From Flavobacteriaceae bacterium NBU2977 (GTDB lineage: Bacteria > Bacteroidota > Bacteroidia > Flavobacteriales > Flavobacteriaceae), in assembly GCA_019931105.1 (NCBI GenBank), contig JAIOUW010000001.1, forward strand, positions 806,001-870,000: a stretch of DNA of 64,000 bases. The letters are read 5' to 3'. A program made the translations under genes and the position numbers. Every line of letters starts with the position of its first letter. Position 1 is the stretch's first letter. Below, one piece after another: positions 44,455 to 53,816 of this stretch. Under the pieces are notes generated by a model. The model was given only the letters and a program-made list of their open reading frames with translations, did not search any database and had not been told where the DNA came from.

Positions 44455-46035
44455 ATGGAGATAGATAATGTCATAACAATACTTTCAATTATTGGTTTGA
44501 CCAGTACTGTTTTCTATGCGATGTTTCGAGTAAGCAAGTATGCGTTTCTTTTGAATATCGCAATGCTTTCATTTCTCATATTCTCTATTTCTGAAGGGAA
44601 TGAATTAGTATTGATACTTCTTTATTTGGCGTGTCCTCTAATGCTAATCAATACAGGATTGTATGTTTTTCTGCATAAAACTGAGAACTCTCAAAATAGT
44701 AATACTAAATACCAAGTAAATTTTGGTACGAAGAAAGGAAACTTCAAATTAGATAATATTAAACGTGGCGCATCCGTCATCGGATCCGCCGGAAGCGGAA
44801 AAACCGAAAGTGTCGTTTATGGATTTCTAAGACATTTTCGGAAAGAGAGTTTTTGCGGAATTATTCACGACTATAAAGATTTTGAGCTGACCGAAATGGC
44901 TTATCCACTATTCAAGGATAGTGATATACCGTTTAAGGTCATTTCCTTCGATAAAATCATCCATAGGGTAAATCCTATTGCACCAAGCTATATAGAGAAC
45001 GAGGAAAGCGTAAATGAAGTTTCTAGGGTGCTTATTGAAAACCTTTTGGAACAACGGGAAAGCGGAACTACAGGAACAACAAAATTCTTTAACGATGCAG
45101 CTGAAGGTTTGATAGGTGGATTGATTTGGAAACTAAAAACCGACTATCCCAAATACTGTACATTACCTCATTTAATAGCGATTTATCAATTATTGGATAC
45201 TGATAGCCTTATCCAGTTTTTGGAAACCAATACCACATCGAGAGCAATGGCAGATGCTTTTATTAGTGGTAAGGATTCTGATAGGCAGACAGCTGGTGTA
45301 AAAAGCACATTGGCCAATGCCCTGAAAAGAATTAGTACACAACGCATTTTTATGGCACTATCCGCAGATGATGTTCCATTGAATATCAATAGCGAAGAAA
45401 ATCCTGCAATAATTTCCGTAGTAAACAATCCAAAATATGAAACGTCTTATTCGCCTGTAATTGCTACCATTATTCACACCATTACCAAACAAATGAGCGT
45501 GCGAAATTCTAAACCTTCATTTTTGTTGATGGAAGAAGCACCAACCATACGATTATTAAATATGCACCGAATCCCTGCAACTTTGCGTAGTTATGATATT
45601 GCTACCATTTATGTAATGCAGGACAAAATTCAGAATGATATGATGTATGGGGATAAGGCAAGCAAGGCGATTTTGAGTAATTTGTCCTATCAGTTTTTCG
45701 GTAAGGTCAATGACCCTGACACAGCCAAATATTACGAACGCTTTTTTGAAATCATCAAAGACCCAACTAAAAGTATAAGTCGTGGGCATAATCTTGATTT
45801 TGATACACGGATTACGACTGGAGAAAAGGAAATTCCGAAAATTAGAGCAGATGTTTTCTTTAGGTTAAAGCAAGGCGAGTTTATTACTTATGCAGATGGT
45901 AAAGATAAAAAGGTGCAGTTTAAATTGGCTGACATTCTACGAGAATTACCAATGGTATCAAAACCGTTTTCTCAGGCTGATTTAGAGGCTAATTTTGAGA
46001 GAGTTTATGTGGAAGCGAAGTCGATATTTGAGTAA
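44455..46035 (+). CDS. Type IV secretion coupling protein (VirD4/TraG-like)
   Basis: Membrane-bound ATPase that links the relaxosome to the transfer channel. Two to three hydrophobic helices fill the first 75 residues. The motor domain has Walker A IGSAGSGKTES (GSAGSGKT 110-117), a Walker B region SFLLMEEAPTIRL, and the conserved AIYVMQDKIQNDMMYG and LSNLSYQFFGKVND segments of the family. Length of 526 residues is somewhat short, without a large all-alpha domain. It is the third gene of the mobilization unit. The transfer operon (traE-traN) is on the opposite strand, separated by the restriction cassette. Confidence 0.9.
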   Translation: MEIDNVITILSIIGLTSTVFYAMFRVSKYAFLLNIAMLSFLIFSISEGNELVLILLYLACPLMLINTGLYVFLHKTENSQNSNTKYQVNFGTKKGNFKLDNIKRGASVIGSAGSGKTESVVYGFLRHFRKESFCGIIHDYKDFELTEMAYPLFKDSDIPFKVISFDKIIHRVNPIAPSYIENEESVNEVSRVLIENLLEQRESGTTGTTKFFNDAAEGLIGGLIWKLKTDYPKYCTLPHLIAIYQLLDTDSLIQFLETNTTSRAMADAFISGKDSDRQTAGVKSTLANALKRISTQRIFMALSADDVPLNINSEENPAIISVVNNPKYETSYSPVIATIIHTITKQMSVRNSKPSFLLMEEAPTIRLLNMHRIPATLRSYDIATIYVMQDKIQNDMMYGDKASKAILSNLSYQFFGKVNDPDTAKYYERFFEIIKDPTKSISRGHNLDFDTRITTGEKEIPKIRADVFFRLKQGEFITYADGKDKKVQFKLADILRELPMVSKPFSQADLEANFERVYVEAKSIFE

Positions 46036-46114
46036 TATTTCTGTACTGAGGTTAATTAAGGCCCGAATAATAATATTATTAATGAATTAGTTCGTGAAGC
46101 AAATGAATGATTTA

Positions 46115-46228
46115 TCCAAATTTTTGGAATATGTCCAAATAATAGTAAAACTTCGATTATCAAAATCGCAAAATCATTTGTACCTTTGGAATTAATTTAG
46201 TATGTAACTAACTATCAGATATTTTGGA
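46115..46228 (+). promoter_or_regulatory. Repeated TCCAAA/TTTGGA half-sites and -7 box
   Basis: Five copies of the same half-site occur before the methylase gene: TCCAAA 46115-46120, TTTGGA 46123-46128, TCCAAA 46134-46139, TTTGGA 46185-46190 and TTTGGA 46223-46228. The first two and the second and third form inverted pairs. TACCTTTG at 46181-46188 fits the -7 promoter box and overlaps the fourth site. The set looks like a promoter with operators for dose control of a restriction cassette. The binding protein is not obvious, as no C-protein-like gene is seen. Confidence 0.45.
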
Positions 46229-46239
46229 CAACTTTCGAT

Positions 46240-49200
46240 ATGATTGATTTTGATATAATAGAAAATTTAGGCTTGGACAAGGCCGTCTCTGTTACTTCGG
46301 AATCCAATCAAATTTCTGAAAGTCAGTTAGTTATAATCAATCAAGTGAAAGACTTCGGAATTGATGAAATCTATTTCAGTACCGACGAAAATCATAATAG
46401 TTATCCTGCAGTTTTTTTAAAAAAAGTTGAAAAATTTGATGACCGTGCACTTCATCAAGTTGCAAAGACTCAAAAAAAAATCTGGAACTTCAAAAAGGTA
46501 ATTTTTCTATACGTTTATTCGGAAACTGAAATCCGTATTTACAATTGTGCTGAGAAACCTCTTATAATCAAATCAGATGATTTTGACTATAAGAAGGAGC
46601 TTAAAACACTCGAAATTGAGTCTTACGAGTTCAAGGATAAAAACAAGCTCAAACAACTTCAAAACCTTTTTTCCACCATTGCCATTGATACAGGTATCAT
46701 ATGGACATTGGAAGAAGCGTTCGAGATTAGAAAGAAAATAAGCCTTCAACGAAGGGTTGATAAATATCTTGTAGAGAGCCTTACTTATACTGCTAGGCAA
46801 CTACAGGCAGAAGGATTAGAAATAAACCTTATCCATAAAATAATAATGCGTTCTCTATTTCTTTTGTATTTAGAAGATAGAGGTGCAACTGATGAAAAAT
46901 TTTATTCTGAAATAAAAAAAGGTGCAAAGTCTTACTTCGACATTTTGGACGATGCAGATAAAACATATTCTCTTTTTAAGAAATTAGAAGAATATTTTAA
47001 CGGTAATGTTTTTACTGTAGATAGCAATGAGTCAATCTCTAGGGAACATTTAAAAATTATTCAAAAGTGTTTTATCAACGGCAATGATAATTCCTTACAG
47101 CAGAATCTTTTTGAAGATTTACGCCTGTTCGATTTTAGCATTATTCAAATAGAATTGCTGAGTGAAATTTATGAGAATTTCCTTGCTGAAATAAACCCTA
47201 CTTTAAAGCAAGACACAGGTACTTATTACACACCGCCTTCCCTAGTTGAACTCATATTGAATGAGAAATTACCAATCTCTAGGACAGAAAAAGAATTTAA
47301 TGTTAAGGTATTAGACCCTACTTGTGGTTCTGGGATTTTTTTAGTTGAAAGTTTTAAACGTCTGGTCAAACGTCACGAAAATGCCAATTCAGAAAAGCTT
47401 ACAGACTTTAATGAGCTGAAGAAGCTGTTGACGGATAATATATTTGGTATAGAGATACACCCTCAGTCCATCAAGGTAGCAGCTTTTAGTCTTTATTTGG
47501 CTTTGGTAGACAACTTGAATCCTAAGACAATTTGGCAAAATAAAGACTATCGCTTACCATATCTGATAAATGACCCTTCGGATGATACTCTAGTTGAACA
47601 AGGCAATAATTTGTTTCGTTCAGATACTATAAAGGAGAATCCAGAAATAGAAAAAATTGATTTTGATTTAGTTGTAGGGAATCCGCCTTTTGGCACTAAG
47701 AACCTATCCCAATCTATTCGAGATTATAGTGATAAATATGGGTTCGCAAAAGAGATGGTTCTTCCATTTCTTCATAAGGCAACAAAGTTCTCTGATAATG
47801 GAGAAATTGCCTTGATTTTCAATACCAAAATCCTTACCAATACCAAAATAACATATCAAAATTTCAGGAAGTGGCTTTTCAATGAGTGCTATGTAGAGAA
47901 AATATATAATTTCTCGATTTTACGAAATGCACCTAAAGATTTTGGTGGTCAATTGTTTGGTTCAGCAACTGGACCAATCAGTATTGCATTTTATAGAAAA
48001 AGTCAACCGAAGAAAAAATCTGACACAATTATCTATTATGCCCCTAAGACTTACATTAAATCCAATGTTATAGAAGGTGTTAGCATTGATGGCACAGATT
48101 TGAAATATCTTCCACGGGAAGAATGCAAAAAACCAACTTCAAAAATTTGGAAAATTGCAATGTGGGGTGGAATTGGAGATATAAATTTAATACAAAAACT
48201 AAATGCTTCAGACAATCTAGAACAGTTCATTTCGGATGAAAAAATTGACAGAGGCTCTGGATTACAGTTTTTGAATAATTCCACTAAAAACCCTAAAGTA
48301 GATAACGAAATTCCAAATAGATACATTACCCCTAAGAATATTAGACGTTACGTTTCATATTCATTTTCAGATTTGAATTCTGGGCTTACTCAACGGTCAA
48401 AAGAAATATATGCTAAGCATTATGGCGTTCAGGTAGAGGACTTACCTACAATTAATGTATTTAGACGCGTGGGAGCGAAAAAGACTTATTTTGCACCGCA
48501 TATTTTAATTAAAGAAGGTCTTTCCAATTGGAAAATTTGTGCTTCTTATGAAGATGAAGCCTGTTCGTTTAATAGTAAAGTTCTAGGTCTTAGTCATACC
48601 GATTCAAAAGTACTTAAAGGGTTAACTTGTTTTATAAATTCAAAACTTGCTTATTATTATCTTTTCTTATGTTCAGCATCTATCGGAATAGAAAGAGAAG
48701 AAATCAAACCTAACGAAGTTTATCGACTACCATTTTCTTTGTCTAAAAAGAACTTATATCATCTTGCTGATATTTACGACAGGATGATAATTGATGAATC
48801 TAAAATTTTCAACACAAATACAAAAAAGTTTGAACAAGAGATTGATAATTATATATCTAAATGTTTTGACTTTTCAATCGATGAAAGCTTAATTGTAGAC
48901 AATTTTGTGGAATTTACAATTCCATTATTAATTAAGAGGTATCAATATGTTCTTGGTCCAACTAACAAAGATGAAATTCAAGATTATGCCTTAAAGGTTT
49001 CACAGCATTTAAATGACTTTTTACAAAATCAGAATCTCTATGCTAATTGTACTGTTTATGAAAACATAAGTCATTTTTCACCTTTAATGATAACCAAGGT
49101 TACATTTGGAGATTCTGAAATGGAAGTTTCAATATCTAGCGTGAATATACACGACATATTGCGAGACTTGGATAAAGAATTATGGCAAAAGAAAGCAACC

Positions 49201-49344
49201 AACATCTATTTCAGAAAAAAATTAAATTATAAAACAGGCAACGAGATTTTTATTGTTCGTCCCAATCAGAGGCGATTCTGGACTCAATCGATGGCGATTG
49301 AAGATGCTTCAGAATTAATACTGGAAATTCTTAATGAAGTATAG
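46240..49344 (+). CDS. N6-adenine DNA methyltransferase with specificity domain (Eco57I/type IIG-like)
   Basis: A 1034-residue amino-methyltransferase. Residues 1-120 form an N-terminal domain (YPAVFLKKVEKFDDRALHQVAKTQ...FLYVYSETEIRIYN) without the D...ExK nuclease residues I would expect in a type IIG enzyme. A helical part (about 180-330) leads to TGTYYTPPSLVELIL, SAM motif I DPTCGSGIF (Asp359-Phe367) and the catalytic NPPF (481-484). The second half is a TaqI/Eco57I-like target recognition region (RYITPKNIRRY, FAPHILIKEGLSNWK). It likely methylates adenine in a specific site; cleavage must come from the two nuclease genes that follow 3 bp and about 680 bp later. Cargo inserted between coupling gene and tra operon. 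Confidence 0.88.
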   Translation: MIDFDIIENLGLDKAVSVTSESNQISESQLVIINQVKDFGIDEIYFSTDENHNSYPAVFLKKVEKFDDRALHQVAKTQKKIWNFKKVIFLYVYSETEIRIYNCAEKPLIIKSDDFDYKKELKTLEIESYEFKDKNKLKQLQNLFSTIAIDTGIIWTLEEAFEIRKKISLQRRVDKYLVESLTYTARQLQAEGLEINLIHKIIMRSLFLLYLEDRGATDEKFYSEIKKGAKSYFDILDDADKTYSLFKKLEEYFNGNVFTVDSNESISREHLKIIQKCFINGNDNSLQQNLFEDLRLFDFSIIQIELLSEIYENFLAEINPTLKQDTGTYYTPPSLVELILNEKLPISRTEKEFNVKVLDPTCGSGIFLVESFKRLVKRHENANSEKLTDFNELKKLLTDNIFGIEIHPQSIKVAAFSLYLALVDNLNPKTIWQNKDYRLPYLINDPSDDTLVEQGNNLFRSDTIKENPEIEKIDFDLVVGNPPFGTKNLSQSIRDYSDKYGFAKEMVLPFLHKATKFSDNGEIALIFNTKILTNTKITYQNFRKWLFNECYVEKIYNFSILRNAPKDFGGQLFGSATGPISIAFYRKSQPKKKSDTIIYYAPKTYIKSNVIEGVSIDGTDLKYLPREECKKPTSKIWKIAMWGGIGDINLIQKLNASDNLEQFISDEKIDRGSGLQFLNNSTKNPKVDNEIPNRYITPKNIRRYVSYSFSDLNSGLTQRSKEIYAKHYGVQVEDLPTINVFRRVGAKKTYFAPHILIKEGLSNWKICASYEDEACSFNSKVLGLSHTDSKVLKGLTCFINSKLAYYYLFLCSASIGIEREEIKPNEVYRLPFSLSKKNLYHLADIYDRMIIDESKIFNTNTKKFEQEIDNYISKCFDFSIDESLIVDNFVEFTIPLLIKRYQYVLGPTNKDEIQDYALKVSQHLNDFLQNQNLYANCTVYENISHFSPLMITKVTFGDSEMEVSISSVNIHDILRDLDKELWQKKATNIYFRKKLNYKTGNEIFIVRPNQRRFWTQSMAIEDASELILEILNEV

Positions 49345-49347
49345 TAG

Positions 49348-49968
49348 ATGGGATTAAACAAAGTAATAGTTGCCAGCTTCAAAAGAGGCTTTGAAGAAAA
49401 ATGCTTTCAGCTGATAACAGAATCTTATGTTTCAGCTATGGAAACCAAGGTCATCAAACTCAACTGGGATGAAAATGACATTACTTCGGAATTGCACGAA
49501 CACATTAAGGAAAACCCACTAAGATTAAAGTGGAGTATAGTTACGAATGTTGAGCAGCACTTACCAAAAGATGGTATAAAAAAGGAAAAGGGTTTTGCAG
49601 CGAAACTGCCTAGGATAGACCTTAGATTGGTAACCATAAATTCGTCTTTAGAGTATGAATACCATATGGAAGCCAAAAATCTTAAGGAAAAAGATTCTGG
49701 TTTAAAACGACGTTATATTGATACCGGAATTAACAGTTTTGTTTCTAAGAAATATGAGAACGGATGCCTACTTGGATATGTCCTAGCAGGAGCTTTACAT
49801 AAGACTGTGTACGGTATAAACAAGCTTCTAAAGAAAGATGATAGAGAGCCTGAGTTTTTAAAGCCTAAACCATATCACTTACACGATAAGCATTATGAAT
49901 CAGAGCACCCTGACGATATGAGAATAAAACATTTTATGTTTGATTTTACGGCTTTAAATAGTGCCTAA
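49348..49968 (+). CDS. Predicted PD-(D/E)XK nuclease, restriction cassette gene 2
   Basis: A 206-residue protein not known to me by name. The pattern LPRIDLRLV (Asp91) then YEYHMEAKNL (Glu108-x-Lys110) is the D...ExK core of a PD-(D/E)XK nuclease, and an RRYIDTGINSFVSKKYENGCLLGYV segment follows, the way restriction-like nucleases often continue after the core. It starts 3 bp behind the methylase stop, so the two are translated as one unit. It may be the cleaving subunit for the site recognised by the methylase. Activity is inference from the motif. Confidence 0.72.
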   Translation: MGLNKVIVASFKRGFEEKCFQLITESYVSAMETKVIKLNWDENDITSELHEHIKENPLRLKWSIVTNVEQHLPKDGIKKEKGFAAKLPRIDLRLVTINSSLEYEYHMEAKNLKEKDSGLKRRYIDTGINSFVSKKYENGCLLGYVLAGALHKTVYGINKLLKKDDREPEFLKPKPYHLHDKHYESEHPDDMRIKHFMFDFTALNSA

Positions 49969-50021
49969 AAGTTCATCTATTTTATCCTCTAGAAATACTT
50001 TAAACAATACTTTAATTTCAT

Positions 50022-51071
50022 TTGGAAAACAATACAGAATTATCAAGAGAAATCCTTAGTGAATTTCTTGAACGATGGAATATTGAAACAGTTAAGTCAA
50101 TGAATCTGGAACAATATGTTTCGGTTGGGAACAAAGATACATTCTGCCAATGGTTGGAAACTAAAACTAGAGCTCTTGGCAGTATTAAAGGCATAAACTC
50201 TAGCAAGTTTGGAATTTATAAACGAAGTGACCCAAATGCAAATCCAAAAAACTTAATAAACGACAATCTTTATTCCTGGCAGCGTTACTATGGAGAGAAT
50301 AGAAAAGAAGCGTTTGAAAACGTAAAAGCTGAAATCTTAAAGATTATTGAATATTCCGAAAAGGGAGACTTTGAAAAAATTGATGATTTGCATTTAACTC
50401 TTTTTGTAAAATGGAAAATTGCTTATCTCTATTCAAACGAAAGACTAATTCCAATATTCAAGAAAGCTGTACTACATAAAATTGCTGAACACTATGGCTT
50501 AAATGTTACTAGAAAAACCAAGACCTCTCAAATTCAGAATTTAATTATTGCCAATAAACCATCCCATTTATCAATATATCAGTTTGCTGATTTTTTGTTT
50601 GAGAAATATGGTAGAGATAATGGAAAAACAACTAATACTGGAAAAAAGAGAAAAACTAAGAGAAAGGGAACCAGTTCGAGAAATTCTGCAAAACAAAAAA
50701 GAAAAGGAAGCACTAGCTACATTGCAGAGCAAAAGCACAATAAGATTCAAGAAGTTTTACAAAAGAAACTAGAAAAGAAATACGGAAAAGATAATGTTGT
50801 GTTGGAGGAAAACTACGTTGATGTTAAAGTTAAATTAGAAAATGAAATTCATTTTTACGAAGTAAAGTCATCGGCCTTTGCCTCTGATTGCATCAGAGAA
50901 GGTCTAGGTCAAATCATATCATATATGCAAAAGGACGATGACGACAGAACAAAATTATTGTTCGTTGCTGGGCAGTACCCACCTAACCAAGATGAAAGTG
51001 ATTATTTGAATTTTATACAGAAAAAATTAAAAATCGATTTTGATTATGTTAGTGTTGAATTGAAAGACTAA
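50022..51071 (+). CDS. Predicted restriction nuclease with McrB-like N-domain, cassette gene 3
   Basis: A 349-residue protein. Residues 1-150 resemble the domain found in front of several modification-dependent or McrB-type restriction proteins (FLERWNIETVKSMNLEQYVSVGNKDTFCQWLETKT...KFGIYKR). A very basic linker follows (about 210-235). The C-terminus has a second nuclease core: YVDVKVK (Asp267), FYEVKSS (Glu280-x-Lys282) and GQIISYM (Gln297). The start is a TTG at 50022; the next ATG (50100) would cut the N-domain. It is 53 bp after gene 2. Whether it senses DNA modification or is a separate effector is unknown. Confidence 0.72.
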   Translation: MENNTELSREILSEFLERWNIETVKSMNLEQYVSVGNKDTFCQWLETKTRALGSIKGINSSKFGIYKRSDPNANPKNLINDNLYSWQRYYGENRKEAFENVKAEILKIIEYSEKGDFEKIDDLHLTLFVKWKIAYLYSNERLIPIFKKAVLHKIAEHYGLNVTRKTKTSQIQNLIIANKPSHLSIYQFADFLFEKYGRDNGKTTNTGKKRKTKRKGTSSRNSAKQKRKGSTSYIAEQKHNKIQEVLQKKLEKKYGKDNVVLEENYVDVKVKLENEIHFYEVKSSAFASDCIREGLGQIISYMQKDDDDRTKLLFVAGQYPPNQDESDYLNFIQKKLKIDFDYVSVELKD

Positions 51072-51074
51072 CCA

Positions 51075-51437
51075 TTAAAAAGGCCCTTTTTCCCTAGGAC
51101 CTTTATTAGTCACTTTCCATTGGTTATTTTCTTTAACGAGTTTAAAGATGCCAGGCTTATTATCATAATTAGAACTGTATTTGACCCACGCAATATCAGT
51201 CTCGATAACTTCATCTGATATTGTAACACTTGCATCATTATCTGCGTCTGGCACTAAACCCTGAATCATTATTAAACTATCATAGCCGTCGGAAGTTGTA
51301 TGTTTTTTTAAAGTGCTATTATCTTTAGCATAAAAACTTTCTACCACAATCTTAGTGGTTTCTGATGGCGACATATTCTTGGTTTCAGAACAAGAAATGA
51401 ATAAAAGTACGAGTGAGCAAAAGACTAAATTTTTCAT
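51075..51437 (-). CDS. Small lipoprotein, DUF4878-like
   Basis: A 120-residue lipoprotein (signal MKNLVFCSLVLLFISC with lipobox FISC). The mature part resembles the NTF2-like DUF4878 fold (SPSETTKIVVESFYAKDNSTLKKHTT...DIAWVKYSSNYDNKPGIFKLVKENNQWKV). Family function is unknown. It is the last gene of the leftward tra operon, 7 bp after traN, and its stop is only 3 bp from the stop of restriction cassette gene 3. It may help assembly of the transfer apparatus or be an entry-exclusion type lipoprotein; both are guesses. Confidence 0.8.
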   Translation of the reverse strand: MKNLVFCSLVLLFISCSETKNMSPSETTKIVVESFYAKDNSTLKKHTTSDGYDSLIMIQGLVPDADNDASVTISDEVIETDIAWVKYSSNYDNKPGIFKLVKENNQWKVTNKGPREKGPF

Positions 51438-51444
51438 AATATTA

Positions 51445-52275
51445 TTAATTTGGGTTATTGATATATCTATGCGACATATTCAGTTTTATATTGCGTTCGC
51501 CATCCTTCTCGTTCAATTCCAAAATTGCCCTACGGTCATCTGATAATGAAAATTTGGGCATAACGTAAACAAACCGCACCATTTTACCTTCTGCAATTTT
51601 TGAAGGCAGATGCTGCTTGTAAATAGGTTCTTGATATAAGCTCTGTAAAGATTTCTTTTTCCCTTTTTGTCGAGTCTCGATTGAAAGGTTCAAGAAATTT
51701 AAATCGTAATCCAATGTAGAATTATTCTCAATCTGAATAACGAAGTAGAGTTCTTCTTTATCAAAAACAACATTTTCAACATTCAAGACAATGCCTTGCG
51801 TTCGCTTCTTAATCCGACCAATACGTTGGTTTCTGTTAAGAAGATAGGAGCAGAATTTTTGATAATAGTAGGTTCTGTTATCTATATTTTTTTCAGAAGT
51901 TACAACCTGAATCGAATCGATTTCTATTGGTTTTTCATTTCCAATACTATTTGATAATGGAATGAAATAATTGAGCTTTGATAGCTGCTTTTTATATCTT
52001 ACAATATACGAAAAAATTGCGCCATTTCTATTGACTACCAGTAGATTACTTTCTTTCCCGGGCTTCGCCTGAAGTAATCCGAAATACTGTTCTTTTTCAC
52101 GATTGTAGGTAAAGACAAATTTATCTGAACCGGTTATGCCTTGTCTTATGGGTTCTGGGAAAAATAGCGCAACATTTTTAGTATCGTTTGCGTAAATTGT
52201 GTCTAGTACCGTACTTGTTTGCGCTTTTGCAAAAGCAGAAATCAATGATATCAATATTAAAAATAGGGTTCTCAT
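51445..52275 (-). CDS. traN: Conjugative transfer protein TraN (DUF4138)
   Basis: Periplasmic/outer-membrane component of the Bacteroidota transfer apparatus (TraN family, counterpart of VirB9). Signal MRTLFLILISLISAFAKAQ is cleaved; the mature part has the family opening TIYANDTKNVALFFPEPIRQGITGSDKFVFTYNREKEQYFGLLQAKPGKESNLLVVNRNG and the C-terminal SLYQEPIYKQHLPSKIAEGKMVRFVYVMPKFSLSDDRRAILELNEKDGERNI. Length of 276 residues is typical. Its start overlaps the traM stop by 4 bp, so the genes are translationally coupled. Confidence 0.92.
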   Translation of the reverse strand: MRTLFLILISLISAFAKAQTSTVLDTIYANDTKNVALFFPEPIRQGITGSDKFVFTYNREKEQYFGLLQAKPGKESNLLVVNRNGAIFSYIVRYKKQLSKLNYFIPLSNSIGNEKPIEIDSIQVVTSEKNIDNRTYYYQKFCSYLLNRNQRIGRIKKRTQGIVLNVENVVFDKEELYFVIQIENNSTLDYDLNFLNLSIETRQKGKKKSLQSLYQEPIYKQHLPSKIAEGKMVRFVYVMPKFSLSDDRRAILELNEKDGERNIKLNMSHRYINNPN

Positions 52276-53204
52276 AATTTTGGTTTTAGAATTAATTTGT
52301 AGTTGTTAAGCACAGTTACCTTCACGCTTCGATTACGACGTCTAAATACCTGTGTAATTCCGCCCACTTGTGGAACAGTTGGAATGTTGATATCGCCTAT
52401 AACATCATCCAAAACTTCCGTGGTAGCTTCTGCCCTGAAATTGTTCTGTACATAGATACCTTCGCTACCATCCAACAAATCGAAAGCTTTAAGTTTGGTA
52501 GGATGATGCCTTATGTTTTCAATCTCGATTAAAGCACGATTGGGTTGAAAACTTATAAACCCAAAAACGGGTGTGTTCTTTGGCATCAGCTTACCATTGA
52601 TAGTTGCTGATTTAGTTAGGCGCATTCGTAATCGGGTATTTGCTTTAACAACCTGGTCGCCATCTACAACTACATAAATAGTTTCATCTGTATTGCCAAT
52701 TATTGAAACTTCATTGGGTTTAGGCGAAGCAGCAAAGAACAGTTGGTGTTCCAACCCTAACTCTTTGGCTTCAATTTTTTGTTCTCGCTTTATTTCAGCA
52801 GAATCGATTTGCTGAGTATTGTTTTGAGCAACTTTCTTTTGCCCAAGGTTCTGATACTTCTTTCCAGAATATTGAATCTTACCAGCATCATAAATACTGT
52901 CTACAATGCGTTCTTTTTCTCGTTCCGGAAGGTCTGGGTCATAAAACCCCAAGGAATCAATCAGTTTTTCGTCATAGATGCTCGGTGCGTTATTTTCTCG
53001 CACTTCCTTTAAATCATTAATGGCATCCAGTTTTGAATCATACTCTTTTTGGTTTTCGTCCAATTCGGGTATCAAAGTCTGTTCAAGGTTTTCATTCTCA
53101 CTTTCATCATTGCCCATAACTATCATAGAATAGGAAATCAGGAATATGAAAATCACAGCCAGTACTGCTGCAAATACTATTTTATTTTTTTCAATCTTCA
53201 TCAT
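52272..53204 (-). CDS. traM: Conjugative transfer protein TraM
   Basis: Inner-membrane-anchored component (VirB10-like) of the transfer apparatus. One transmembrane helix near the start (KIVFAAVLAVIFIFLISYSMIVMG), a long charged linker with coiled-coil tendency (residues 35-160), then the conserved C-terminal beta domain: VDGDQVVKANTRLRMRLTKSATINGKLMPKNTPVFGFISFQPNRALIEIENI. Length of 310 residues is shorter than in Bacteroides elements but keeps the family core. Overlaps traK by 14 bp and traN by 4 bp. Confidence 0.92.
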   Translation of the reverse strand: MMKIEKNKIVFAAVLAVIFIFLISYSMIVMGNDESENENLEQTLIPELDENQKEYDSKLDAINDLKEVRENNAPSIYDEKLIDSLGFYDPDLPEREKERIVDSIYDAGKIQYSGKKYQNLGQKKVAQNNTQQIDSAEIKREQKIEAKELGLEHQLFFAASPKPNEVSIIGNTDETIYVVVDGDQVVKANTRLRMRLTKSATINGKLMPKNTPVFGFISFQPNRALIEIENIRHHPTKLKAFDLLDGSEGIYVQNNFRAEATTEVLDDVIGDINIPTVPQVGGITQVFRRRNRSVKVTVLNNYKLILKPKL

Positions 53205-53811
53205 TTATTTTTTTTAGGGTGTTCTCGAAATAGTTTGTAATCAACAATCCGTGCGGATTGTTTGGAAAGTTTCTGTCAACTGGAATTAAGTTTCCACTAG
53301 AAACAAGTTCGTAGGTATCGATTATTGAACCTCTATTGATTTCAAAAATGGTAACAGTTCTAAAGACGTATGTTCCGTTTTGTTCTTCGATTTGTGAATC
53401 AATACTCAGTACTTTCTGAACTAGCGAGTATTGCAGCAATCGGTTATAGACACCATCCGCTTTTTTCTGTCGATATAGATTGTCCACAGAACTATTGCCC
53501 AACCAAAGTGCCTTTTCCAGATTACGCTCATAATTACTGGCATCGATATTATAGAAGTAGTTGTGGAACAGGTCTAGATGAGCTAATGCTTCTACCTTGA
53601 AATTTTCTTTTTGGGTTACGAGCTTCAGCGGAATAATACTACCATCAGTATTAATGGCAAAAGCACTATTAAGAGCTTCTTTATTCGTCTTAAATGCCAT
53701 CCAAAGTGAAAAGGTGCTGGATAGCATTGCAAAAATGACAACTGCCAACACGATAAATCTGTTCAACTTTAAGACTGCATAGATGTTTTTGTAAGGTGTT
53801 TTCATTTTCAT
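53191..53811 (-). CDS. traK: Conjugative transfer protein TraK
   Basis: VirB8-like inner membrane protein of the Bacteroidota transfer apparatus. It has a short cytosolic start, one helix (RFIVLAVVIFAMLSSTFSLWMAF) and the periplasmic NTF2-like domain with the typical run AHLDLFHNYFYNIDASNYERNLEKALWLGNSSVDNLYRQKKADGVYNRLLQYSLVQKV. Length of 206 residues is standard. It is 5 bp after traJ and overlaps traM by 14 bp. Confidence 0.94.
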   Translation of the reverse strand: MKMKTPYKNIYAVLKLNRFIVLAVVIFAMLSSTFSLWMAFKTNKEALNSAFAINTDGSIIPLKLVTQKENFKVEALAHLDLFHNYFYNIDASNYERNLEKALWLGNSSVDNLYRQKKADGVYNRLLQYSLVQKVLSIDSQIEEQNGTYVFRTVTIFEINRGSIIDTYELVSSGNLIPVDRNFPNNPHGLLITNYFENTLKKINDED

Positions 53812-53816
53812 TGGAA

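Noticed and set aside
46240-49344. BREX PglX or type I HsdM
   Set aside because: No BREX partners (PglZ, BrxC, BrxL) or HsdS/HsdR genes are nearby, and the domain order fits Eco57I-type methylases better.
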